20,946 bases of DNA. Source: Prolixibacteraceae bacterium (GTDB lineage: Bacteria > Bacteroidota > Bacteroidia > Bacteroidales > Prolixibacteraceae). Below, piece by piece: positions 7,126 through 14,043 of the stretch. Position numbers and translations under genes: made by a program. The notes below the pieces were generated by a model, which saw only the letters and a list, made by a program, of their open reading frames with translations, was not told the origin of the DNA and did not search any database. The DNA is taken from positions 1 through 20,946 of the forward strand of contig DPCJ01000083.1 of assembly GCA_003516705.1 (NCBI GenBank), written 5' to 3'. Position 1 is the first letter of the stretch; each line of letters begins with the position of its first letter.

Positions 7126-7200
7126 CTGTCATTTCGACGAAGGAGAAATCTCTTCATTAAAAAGACAGATTTCTCACTCGTGCCTCGTTCGAAATGACAG
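7126..7200. mobile_element. MITE-like palindromic element
   Basis: Perfect 12-base terminal inverted repeats, CTGTCATTTCGA (7126-7137) and TCGAAATGACAG (7189-7200), bracket an inner inverted repeat GAGAAATCT/AGATTTCTC (7143-7151 and 7167-7175). The 75-base element encodes nothing and could fold into a long hairpin. It ends 15 bases before the start codon of the next gene, so it would sit in that gene's leader. From memory, palindromes of this CATTTCGA type are widespread in Bacteroidota genomes. Confidence 0.75.
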
Positions 7201-7215
7201 AAAACGAAATAAATT

Positions 7216-7728
7216 ATGAAATCAAAACAATTGCTTCTCGCTTTTATCATACTGTTTGTTAGCTTTTCTCTTGCTGCACAGGACGAATTTACACTGGTTA
7301 AAGTAGGCGACACAGCACCCGATTTTTCGTTTTCAACCGAAAACGGCCAGACAAAAAAACTTTCGGAACTGAAAGGCAAAGTGGTTTGGATAAACTTTTT
7401 TGCCACGTGGTGTGGCCCGTGCCGGCAGGAATTGCCACACCTGCAAAAAGAGGTGTACGACAAACTGAAAAGCAACAAAAACTTTGAACTGATTATTCTG
7501 GGCCGCGAACATTCCTGGGCCGAAATCAACAAATTTAAAACCGACAACAAATTCAACATGCCTTTTTACCCCGATACCGGACGGAAAGTTTTCTCGCTGT
7601 ACGCCAAACAAAACATTCCGCGCAACTTTGTGATTGGCAAGGATGGAAAAATTGCTGTCACTTCAACGGGCTTTACCGAAAAAGAGTTTGCCGAAATTAT
7701 CAGCAAAGTGGAGGGATTATTAAAATAA
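7216..7728 (+). CDS. TlpA/ResA-like exported thioredoxin-fold protein
   Basis: The 170-residue protein has a cleavable signal peptide (MKSKQLLLAFIILFVSFSLAAQ, probable cut after SLA-A), then a TlpA-type thioredoxin domain: VGDTAPDFSFSTENGQ, VVWINFFATWCGPC with the redox pair C66/C69, and the cis-proline region IPRNFVIGKDG. Such proteins reduce disulphides or peroxides outside the cytoplasm, for example during cytochrome c maturation or stress; the partner is not known here. It precedes the ferredoxin gene by 30 bases in the same direction, so it could be cotranscribed with the terpenoid-like operon, but its export makes a direct role there unlikely. The MITE-like element lies just upstream of its start codon. 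Confidence 0.9.
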   Translation: MKSKQLLLAFIILFVSFSLAAQDEFTLVKVGDTAPDFSFSTENGQTKKLSELKGKVVWINFFATWCGPCRQELPHLQKEVYDKLKSNKNFELIILGREHSWAEINKFKTDNKFNMPFYPDTGRKVFSLYAKQNIPRNFVIGKDGKIAVTSTGFTEKEFAEIISKVEGLLK

Positions 7729-7742
7729 TTCCTTTATTTTTT

Positions 7743-7750
7743 TATTCTTG
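7743..7750 (+). promoter_or_regulatory. Possible -7 box before the ferredoxin/terpenoid operon
   Basis: TATTCTTG matches TAnnTTTG at all but one position. It lies 8 bases before the ATG at 7759, which would leave an almost leaderless transcript, so the operon may instead be read through from the upstream thioredoxin gene. Weak evidence. Confidence 0.25.
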
Positions 7751-7758
7751 CAAATAAT

Positions 7759-8532
7759 ATGGTACAGAAATCGTGTGTAATCTTTTGCCGCTGTAGCGCA
7801 GGAATCATCAATGAAGAAGTTTTGAATAAACTTTCAGAGGGATTGCAGCATTTCGAAGTTTCTGTTTTCGAGTTGCGCGATTTGTGTGCTTTCACTGTAA
7901 ATGAAAAAGATGTGCTGAAAACCATCGCAGCTCAGTTTCAGCAAAAAATAATTATTGCGTGTTATCCGCGGGCAATTAAAAATATGTTTCGGCAGGCCGG
8001 TATCGATTTCGGCGATTTTACCGTATTGAATTTCAGAGAGCTGACCCCGGAAACGATTTTTTCGAAACTAAAAAACGATTTCCAAATCCCGGCTGGCAAA
8101 GCCAGTTACCAGTTACAAATCACCGGGCTTGATGTTCCGGCATGGTTTCCGGTTATCGACGAATCGCGCTGTACACTTTGCGGACGTTGCGCCCGATTCT
8201 GCCTGTTTGGTGTTTACACCTTCGACAAAAAAAACCTGACTGTAATTCACCCGCTGGCATGTAAAAATAACTGTCCGGCTTGTGGCCGAACTTGCCCGAC
8301 CTCAGCCATCATTTTTCCGAGATTAGCTGAAAATTCGGCACTTTCGGGAGCCGAATCCACCGAAAATAAAATTACTGTTGACCAGGGAAGTTTGCTGATG
8401 ACATTGAATGAACGAAACCTGAACCGCCGCAACATTTTCAGACAAGGAGTTGTTGAACAGGCCGAAGCTGAAAGAAAAAAAGCGCTGGAAGAGTTTAAAA
8501 CGGGGCAATTCAAACTGAATAGGAATGATTAA
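7759..8532 (+). CDS. Two-cluster ferredoxin-like protein of the terpenoid operon
   Basis: The 257-residue soluble protein has two Cys motifs typical of paired 4Fe-4S clusters: C138-x2-C141-x2-C144-x3-C148 and C168-x3-C172-x2-C175-x3-C179. Before them is a domain of about 130 residues with a C-x-C near its start (FCRC, residues 10 and 12) and a second conserved-looking Cys-Pro (ACYP); it resembles no domain I can name. After them is a charged helical tail. The likely role is electron delivery. The gene overlaps the radical SAM gene by 8 bases, so I infer that it feeds that enzyme or the DUF116 protein downstream. Nothing in the N-terminal part shows a catalytic activity. The ATG at 7759 is the first in frame, and the C-x-C so close behind it supports it. 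Confidence 0.88.
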   Translation: MVQKSCVIFCRCSAGIINEEVLNKLSEGLQHFEVSVFELRDLCAFTVNEKDVLKTIAAQFQQKIIIACYPRAIKNMFRQAGIDFGDFTVLNFRELTPETIFSKLKNDFQIPAGKASYQLQITGLDVPAWFPVIDESRCTLCGRCARFCLFGVYTFDKKNLTVIHPLACKNNCPACGRTCPTSAIIFPRLAENSALSGAESTENKITVDQGSLLMTLNERNLNRRNIFRQGVVEQAEAERKKALEEFKTGQFKLNRND

Positions 8533-9700
8533 ACGAATACTTCGGAATACCGATAAAAAATGCCTTTACAAATTTGTGGTAAACATGGGTGTGAAGGGAA
8601 CGATGAGTTTCAACCGTTTTCAGAAAAGACTGAAAAAGGGAGAATTTTTCCCGGCGTTTCATTTTATATCTGTAACCGACGATTGCAACCTCAACTGTCA
8701 GGGATGCTGGGTAACCGGGAAAAAGAAAAACGCGCGCATGTCACCCGAAATGTTAAACCAGATAATCGACGAAACAAAAGCAAAAGGTTCTTATTTCTTT
8801 GGAATTCTGGGAGGCGAACCGCTGCTGTACAAACCACTTTTTGATGTATTCAGAAAGCACCCCGACTGTTATTTCCAGCTTTTTACCAACGGAACGATTT
8901 TAACCGCGGAAATTGCGGAGGAGCTGCGTAAAATTTCAAATGTCACTCCATTAATCAGTTTCGAGGGTGACGAACAGGTGGCAGATGTTCGTCGTGGTGG
9001 AAACAATGTTTTCAGGCGAACGGTGCAGGCGGTTGAAAACGCAACCAACGCCGGACTGATAACCGGTGTTGCCATGAGCGTTTGCAAATCGAACTTTCAA
9101 CTGGCTTTGTCAGATGAGTTTGTAAACTCGCTCATCAGTAAAAATGTGGCTTACCTGTGGTATTACATTTATCGTCCGGTGGGTGAAAATGCCACGCCCG
9201 AACTTGCACTCAGCAAAGAAGAAATTCAGCAATTGCGACAGTTTATGGTGAACGCCCGCAACAAATTTGATATTGCAATTATCGATGCGTACTGGGACCA
9301 CGATGGTAACGGATTGTGTCCGGCTGCTTCGGGACTGAGCCACCACATCAATGCATCGGGTGATATTGAACCCTGCCCTGTAATTCAGTTTGCCACCGAC
9401 CGTGTGGGAGAAAAACCACTGCATTCGGTTTACAGCGATTCTGTTTTTCTGAAAGAGTTGAAACTTGAAATTCCGAAAAAAACTTCGGGTTGTATCGTTA
9501 TGGAAGACCCGCAATGGCTTGTTGATTTTACTGAAAAACATGCAGCTGCCGACACTTCGGGGCGCGGGAACGAGGCTGAAAGGTTAAGATTGATGACGCA
9601 GATTCCAAGTCACGGTTCAGGAATTCCGGTACCTGAAAAAGGATGGATTTATCGATTTGCCAAAAAACGGGCTTTTTTCGGGTTGGGAGCTTACGGATAA
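8525..9700 (+). CDS. Radical SAM enzyme of the terpenoid operon
   Basis: The 391-residue protein carries the radical SAM cluster motif C54-x3-C58-x2-C61 (DDCNLNCQGCW), followed by a GGEPL segment that contacts S-adenosylmethionine. The TIM-barrel region runs to about residue 250. The C-terminal part has three further cysteines (C265, C284, C323; NGLCPAASG, IEPCPV, SGCIV), resembling a reduced SPASM/twitch domain that could hold an auxiliary cluster. The family makes a 5'-deoxyadenosyl radical to start difficult C-H or C-C chemistry. Its place between the ferredoxin and the polyprenyl synthase fusion suggests a lipid or terpenoid substrate, as known for HpnH (adenosylhopane synthesis), but I cannot assign it to the HpnH family. 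It overlaps the ferredoxin gene by 8 bases, and the next start is 5 bases after its stop. Confidence 0.92.
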   Translation: MIKRILRNTDKKCLYKFVVNMGVKGTMSFNRFQKRLKKGEFFPAFHFISVTDDCNLNCQGCWVTGKKKNARMSPEMLNQIIDETKAKGSYFFGILGGEPLLYKPLFDVFRKHPDCYFQLFTNGTILTAEIAEELRKISNVTPLISFEGDEQVADVRRGGNNVFRRTVQAVENATNAGLITGVAMSVCKSNFQLALSDEFVNSLISKNVAYLWYYIYRPVGENATPELALSKEEIQQLRQFMVNARNKFDIAIIDAYWDHDGNGLCPAASGLSHHINASGDIEPCPVIQFATDRVGEKPLHSVYSDSVFLKELKLEIPKKTSGCIVMEDPQWLVDFTEKHAAADTSGRGNEAERLRLMTQIPSHGSGIPVPEKGWIYRFAKKRAFFGLGAYG

Positions 9701-9705
9701 AAAAA

Positions 9706-11277
9706 ATGAGCGCAACAAAACAATTGCAAAAAGTACCCCGTGATAAAAAATTGCGCGAATCGTTGCGCAAGGAAACCTTGCGGGTTGTTGCCGACAGCAA
9801 AATACTTCCTCCTGCCAACATGGAAATTCTGGAAAACATTGCTAAACAAATCTTAGAACATTTAAAAGTCAGTGCCGAATATCTTCATTTTACCATGATT
9901 TTGCTGGGCAACGAAATCTGGCGCGAAGTTGTTTCGGCTACACCGTTTCAGCGCCGGTTGCTGCTTTTGCCACAGTGTTTGCGGAATAATCTGCAATGCA
10001 AAGGCGTTTTCGACGAAATGGGTTTGCTGTGTGCCGGGTGTAAAAGCTGCCAGCTCGACAATATTCTTTCGAGAGCCGAACAATTAGGTTACGCTACGCT
10101 GGTAGCCGAAGGTACAACTGTTGCCATCGGACTGGTGGAAGAAGGGTCAATCGATGCTGTGATTGGTGTGAGTTGCATGCCGGTTCTGCAAAACTCTTTT
10201 GCACCGGTTACTCTTGCAGCAGTTCCCGCAATTGGACTGCCACTTTTATTCGACGGGTGTGAAAATACATCACTCGATTACGACTGGCTGTTCACAGAAA
10301 TGGAACAATTGAGCGGCAACACAGCATTTAGTCCGCTTTCGGTTTCGCTGCTGAAAAACAGGGTTAACGACTATTTTACACCTGAAAGATTGACTGCATT
10401 TTTCCCTGGAAATTCAGAAACAGAAATATATGCACGGAAAATGATGGCAATGGGCGGACAACGGATGCGCCCGCTGCTGGCGGTTCTGGCTTACCAGTCG
10501 TACGCAACAGAAATTAATGAAAAAGCACAGGTTGCACTTGCTATGGTTATCGAATGTTTTCATAAAGCATCGCTGTTGCACGATGATATTCAGGATGATG
10601 CGGAAGCACGATACGAAAAGCCGACATTACATAAAACCGATGGAATACCTGTTGCCATCAACGTTGGCGATTACCTGGTTGGAAAAGGCTACCACATTTT
10701 ATCGCAACTTCAGTGCGACCCGGCTGTTCACGCCAGATGTCTGGGAGTGGTTTCAGCCTCGCATCTGAAATTATCGGAAGGCCAGGGTGCCGACATACTG
10801 CTTCAGAAAAATATTGCAAATACCTCAGTTAATGGTATGTTGCGGATTTTTGAACAAAAAACCGGGGAAGCTGTAAAAGTGGCATTGATGACAGGCGCTA
10901 TTGCCGGAAATGCCCCGGCTGAAGACATTGAACATCTTTCAAAATTTTCAGAATGGTTTGGAATTGCTTACCAGATTCGTGACGATTTAAATGAGTTTCG
11001 TGGCGAATCGGAACGAAAACATCCGTTTGATTTTCCGTTTTTACTTGCATTGCTAAATCAAAGTATGAATGGCGAATCGCCAAAATTCGCCGAAATGCTG
11101 CAAAAAAATAACTTCGGAATTCTTATTGATTATCTCAAAAAATACAGAGCTGTAGAAACAGCCGACAGGTATTTGCAGCAATACATTGCCAAATGTTATG
11201 CGGAGCTTGATTTGCTGAAAAATATGAAACTCCGGCTCAGCCTTTACGGTATTATGGGCAAAGTGTTTAAAAGATGA
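9706..11277 (+). CDS. DUF116-polyprenyl diphosphate synthase fusion
   Basis: The 523-residue protein joins two domains. Residues of about 40-215 look like DUF116, with a Cys set C91-x6-C98-x10-C109-x2-C112-x2-C115 (PQCL, QCKG, LCAGCKSC), probably binding a metal or Fe-S cluster; its function is not known. Residues of about 225-523 are a class I trans-polyprenyl diphosphate synthase, which condenses isopentenyl diphosphate onto allylic primers: GGQRMRP, first Asp motif D293-D-I-Q-D297, and second motif D426-D-L-N-E430. The second motif ends in Glu where Asp is usual. Position -5 from the first motif is Ala288 and -8 is Phe285, which by family rules permits a chain longer than C15 (inference). 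An in-frame ATG at 9643 lies inside the radical SAM gene; the ATG at 9706 is preferred. The stop overlaps the next start (ATGA). Confidence 0.9.
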   Translation: MSATKQLQKVPRDKKLRESLRKETLRVVADSKILPPANMEILENIAKQILEHLKVSAEYLHFTMILLGNEIWREVVSATPFQRRLLLLPQCLRNNLQCKGVFDEMGLLCAGCKSCQLDNILSRAEQLGYATLVAEGTTVAIGLVEEGSIDAVIGVSCMPVLQNSFAPVTLAAVPAIGLPLLFDGCENTSLDYDWLFTEMEQLSGNTAFSPLSVSLLKNRVNDYFTPERLTAFFPGNSETEIYARKMMAMGGQRMRPLLAVLAYQSYATEINEKAQVALAMVIECFHKASLLHDDIQDDAEARYEKPTLHKTDGIPVAINVGDYLVGKGYHILSQLQCDPAVHARCLGVVSASHLKLSEGQGADILLQKNIANTSVNGMLRIFEQKTGEAVKVALMTGAIAGNAPAEDIEHLSKFSEWFGIAYQIRDDLNEFRGESERKHPFDFPFLLALLNQSMNGESPKFAEMLQKNNFGILIDYLKKYRAVETADRYLQQYIAKCYAELDLLKNMKLRLSLYGIMGKVFKR

Positions 11278-12128
11278 AAATGGCAACTGAAAATCATATC
11301 CCTTTTATTTTACAGTTCGTTTCAGGCATAAAAAACGGGTTTTTGATGCTCGATGAAACTGCCCAAAATGAAGTGAGGAGTTTTATTGAAAGTTGCCAGC
11401 ACCCCGACGGAGCATTTACCGACCGTGGCGGAAATCCCGATTTTTATTACTCGCTGTTTGGAGTATTAATTGCATCAGCAATAGATTTAAAAGATTTAAC
11501 AGATAAACACAGTGATTTTATTCAGCAGGTTGAACCACCGGAAAAACAGGGTGCAATGTTTTTTGCATACACGCTTATCCGTTCTTTCCTGTCGGAAAAC
11601 AACGCGCAACAACCCTCGATTTTGAAACTTACAAGAATGCTTTTCAATAAAAGCAGAAATGTAAATCCTGGTTACCAGCTGTTTATGTGGATGCTGACTT
11701 TCGATTTTCTTTACGGAAAGCGCCAGCTAATACTTTTCCCTGCGAGAATATTTTTGTCGGTTCACCGGCCAACCACCGATTTGCCCTGTAGTGTGGTGGC
11801 GGCATACGCGGTTGCCCGCTACTTTTCAGGGTTAAATGTAAATAACGAACTGAAAATGCTGTTCTCCTATTTCGAAGAAGGAAAGGGATTTAAAATGTTC
11901 CGCGATGTTAACCACCCCGATTTGCTTTCGACAGCCGTTGCACTTTTTGCATTGAAAACGGCAGGCGCCGATTTCCGGCTGATTGTTCCTGATTGCCTGA
12001 ACCTGGTTCAGCAAAATTATGCCGACGGCGCTTTTTTATCGGGCGACGGTGACACCACCCGCGACCTTGAATACACTTTTTACGGGCTACTGACTTTAGG
12101 AGTACTTTCGCAATATGAACAAAACTGA
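11274..12128 (+). CDS. Short prenyltransferase/squalene-cyclase-like alpha-alpha-barrel protein
   Basis: This 284-residue soluble protein is built of repeats of the prenyltransferase-beta/squalene-cyclase type: CQHPDGAFTDRGGNPDFYYSL near residue 40, CSVVAAYAVARYF, LSTAVALFALKTAG, and QQNYADGAFLSGDGDTTRD near the end, then LEYTFYGLLTLG. It is about the size of one alpha-alpha barrel. In protein prenyltransferase beta subunits the last repeat supplies zinc ligands through D-x-C; here that place reads D-L-E, so classic zinc-dependent activity is doubtful. There is no DxDD. It overlaps the synthase gene before it (ATGA) and the cyclase-like gene after it (14 bases), which suggests a product partnered with both. 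It could be a cyclase subunit, a substrate carrier, or a transferase with a new mechanism. The superfamily is likely; the role is not assigned. The ATG at 11280 is an equally possible start. Confidence 0.8.
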   Translation: MKMATENHIPFILQFVSGIKNGFLMLDETAQNEVRSFIESCQHPDGAFTDRGGNPDFYYSLFGVLIASAIDLKDLTDKHSDFIQQVEPPEKQGAMFFAYTLIRSFLSENNAQQPSILKLTRMLFNKSRNVNPGYQLFMWMLTFDFLYGKRQLILFPARIFLSVHRPTTDLPCSVVAAYAVARYFSGLNVNNELKMLFSYFEEGKGFKMFRDVNHPDLLSTAVALFALKTAGADFRLIVPDCLNLVQQNYADGAFLSGDGDTTRDLEYTFYGLLTLGVLSQYEQN

Positions 12129-13917
12129 GATTCAAAACTGGTTGGAAGAAACCGGAAGAATCCTTGCCAACGACCGCAATTCAGAAGGATTCTGGGAAGG
12201 CCGGCTCTCGTCGAGCGCATTGGCGGTGGCAGTTGCGGTGGCTGCACTGCATTTCGATGACAGGGTAAAAAATTCAACAGAGATAAAAAAAGGGCTGCAA
12301 TGGCTGATAAATAATATCAACAACGATGGCAGTTTTGGTGACACGCCTGAAAGCCCTGGCAATGTGAGCACCAGTTTGCTTGTTTACGCTGCCATCAATT
12401 TATATGCTTCTGAAGTCCAGCAAATCGGCGAAGTTCACGCCCGCCTTGCCAATTATCTTTTACAACAGGGAGTTGATGTTACAACATCGCAGGTAGCCCG
12501 GTCGATTCTGACACATTATCGCAACGATTATACTTTTTCGGTTCCCATTCTTGCCATGTGCGGATTGTGTGGCGTACCCGGCGACGATGCTTTCAATCAT
12601 ATTCCGCAGTTGCCTTTTGAACTCTCGCTCCTGCCCCGCCGCTTTTACCGGATGCTCAATTTAAGCGTGGTAAGTTATGCGATACCTGCACTTGTGGCCG
12701 TTGGAATTGTGATTTTCAAAAAGAAAAAATCCAATCTTTTCTGGCGCATTGTCCGTAAATTTTCAATCGGAAAAGCAATGAAAATCTTGCAACGGATGCT
12801 ACCGGAGAGTGGCGGCTATCTTGAAGCAATTCCACTTACGGCATTTGTAGCCCTGAGCCTTATCAACTCAGGCTTTGCTGAAACCGAGGTTGTAAAAAAG
12901 GGCATTCAGTTTCTGAAAAGAACACAGCGAGAAGATGGTGGCTGGCCCATCGATATTGACCTATCAACCTGGGTTACTTCGCTTTCTGTCAAAGCTTTTC
13001 GTGGCAAACTAAATGGATTTTTAGATTCAGATGAACAGGATAAAATAGCCGACCATTACCGCTGGATACAGAATAAAACTATTCACCCATTTAACGGAAC
13101 AAAACCCGGTGGCTGGGGCTGGACAAATTTCTCCGGCTCGGTGCCCGATGGCGATGATACGCCAGGAGCAATTCTTGCGCTTTTAAAACTTCAGCCCAAA
13201 GAGAAAATCAAAACAGAAATTTTTGCTGCCATTGAATGGTTACGACAACTTCAAAACAGCGACGGCGGACTACCTACATTTTCAAAAGGCTGGGGAAAAT
13301 TGCCCTTCGACCAAAGCTGTGCCGACCTGACCGGCCACGCATTGCTGGCTGTTTCCGCAGTTGCAGAAGAGTATTATGAAACGCTGAAACCTGCTGAGAA
13401 AAAAATGCTGGAAAAGATGTTTCAAAAAACAATAAAATTCCTCGATTCAGCGCAATTCGAAAATGGAAGCTGGCTTCCGCTTTGGTTTGGCAATCAACAT
13501 ATATCTAATCATACAAATCCGGTTTATGGAACAGCGCGTGTGCTTACTTATTTAAAAGATGCTGCGGTGCACAAATGGCACAATTATAAAACACAAACCC
13601 AACTCAACCGGCTGATCGATAAAGGCACAGCTTTCCTGGGTTCGGTGCAAAATGCAGATGGAAGCTGGGGTGGAGACAGAAATATTGCAGGAAGTATGGA
13701 AGAAACAGCCCTGACAGTTTCGGCGTTGGCATCGCAGAAAAATATTGATTTGTGTAATTCGGGTTTGAAATGGATGAAAGATTATCAACAGAAACAAGGT
13801 TTTAAACCGGCACCCATCGGGTTATATTTTGCATCGTTGTGGTACGACGAAAAACTTTATCCAATTACCGCGTGTTTGGAAGCCCTGATACGAATAGAAG
13901 AAATTGCAACGTCATAA
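12115..13917 (+). CDS. Squalene-hopene-cyclase-like class II terpene cyclase
   Basis: The 600-residue protein has the hallmarks of a class II (protonating) terpene cyclase: the acid motif D345-G-D-D348 in VPDGDDTPGA, preceded by GGWGWTNF, and QW-type repeats at Q271-REDGGW, Q380-NSDGG, Q447-FENGSW (followed by LPLWFG and NPVYGTARVL) and Q512-NADGSW. It begins GFWEGRLSSSALA, a typical first-barrel helix. A hydrophobic run near residues 182-203 (SVVSYAIPALVAVGIVIF) may dip into the membrane, as in squalene-hopene cyclase. True squalene-hopene cyclases are usually about 630-660 residues, so this is somewhat short and may use another polyprenoid. It is the last gene of the five-gene operon; the upstream polyprenyl synthase probably supplies the chain. 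The fold and DxDD chemistry are well supported; the substrate and product are unknown. Confidence 0.88.
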   Translation: MNKTEIQNWLEETGRILANDRNSEGFWEGRLSSSALAVAVAVAALHFDDRVKNSTEIKKGLQWLINNINNDGSFGDTPESPGNVSTSLLVYAAINLYASEVQQIGEVHARLANYLLQQGVDVTTSQVARSILTHYRNDYTFSVPILAMCGLCGVPGDDAFNHIPQLPFELSLLPRRFYRMLNLSVVSYAIPALVAVGIVIFKKKKSNLFWRIVRKFSIGKAMKILQRMLPESGGYLEAIPLTAFVALSLINSGFAETEVVKKGIQFLKRTQREDGGWPIDIDLSTWVTSLSVKAFRGKLNGFLDSDEQDKIADHYRWIQNKTIHPFNGTKPGGWGWTNFSGSVPDGDDTPGAILALLKLQPKEKIKTEIFAAIEWLRQLQNSDGGLPTFSKGWGKLPFDQSCADLTGHALLAVSAVAEEYYETLKPAEKKMLEKMFQKTIKFLDSAQFENGSWLPLWFGNQHISNHTNPVYGTARVLTYLKDAAVHKWHNYKTQTQLNRLIDKGTAFLGSVQNADGSWGGDRNIAGSMEETALTVSALASQKNIDLCNSGLKWMKDYQQKQGFKPAPIGLYFASLWYDEKLYPITACLEALIRIEEIATS

Positions 13918-13960
13918 TCAACTCCTTTTTTAAAAATATGAACATTGGGTAATATTTTTT

Positions 13961-13976
13961 GTTTGAAATATCAAAC
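13961..13976. promoter_or_regulatory. Palindrome upstream of the protease gene, possible operator
   Basis: GTTTGA (13961-13966) and TCAAAC (13971-13976) form an inverted repeat around AATA in the 126-base gap before the protease gene. It could be a regulator site or chance. No T tract follows, so it is not a terminator. No clear TAnnTTTG box lies in the gap; TACATTGC near 13995 is only partial. Confidence 0.25.
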
Positions 13977-14043
13977 CTGAAAATTAGAATTTCGTACATT
14001 GCAGGTGATTTACAAACGGAATGGTAACTAAAATTAAAGGAAA

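Noticed and set aside
9643..9705. Earlier start for the DUF116-polyprenyl synthase gene
   Set aside because: It would overlap the radical SAM gene by 58 bases and add a Cys/Phe-containing stretch unlike the rest; the ATG at 9706 lies 5 bases after the upstream stop.
11274..12128. Calling this gene a protein geranylgeranyltransferase beta subunit
   Set aside because: The zinc ligand position reads D-L-E instead of D-x-C, and no alpha subunit is present.
12115..13917. Calling this gene a true squalene-hopene cyclase (shc)
   Set aside because: DxDD and QW repeats fit the superfamily, but length, the surroundings of the acid motif and the lack of hopanoid neighbours do not justify the specific name.
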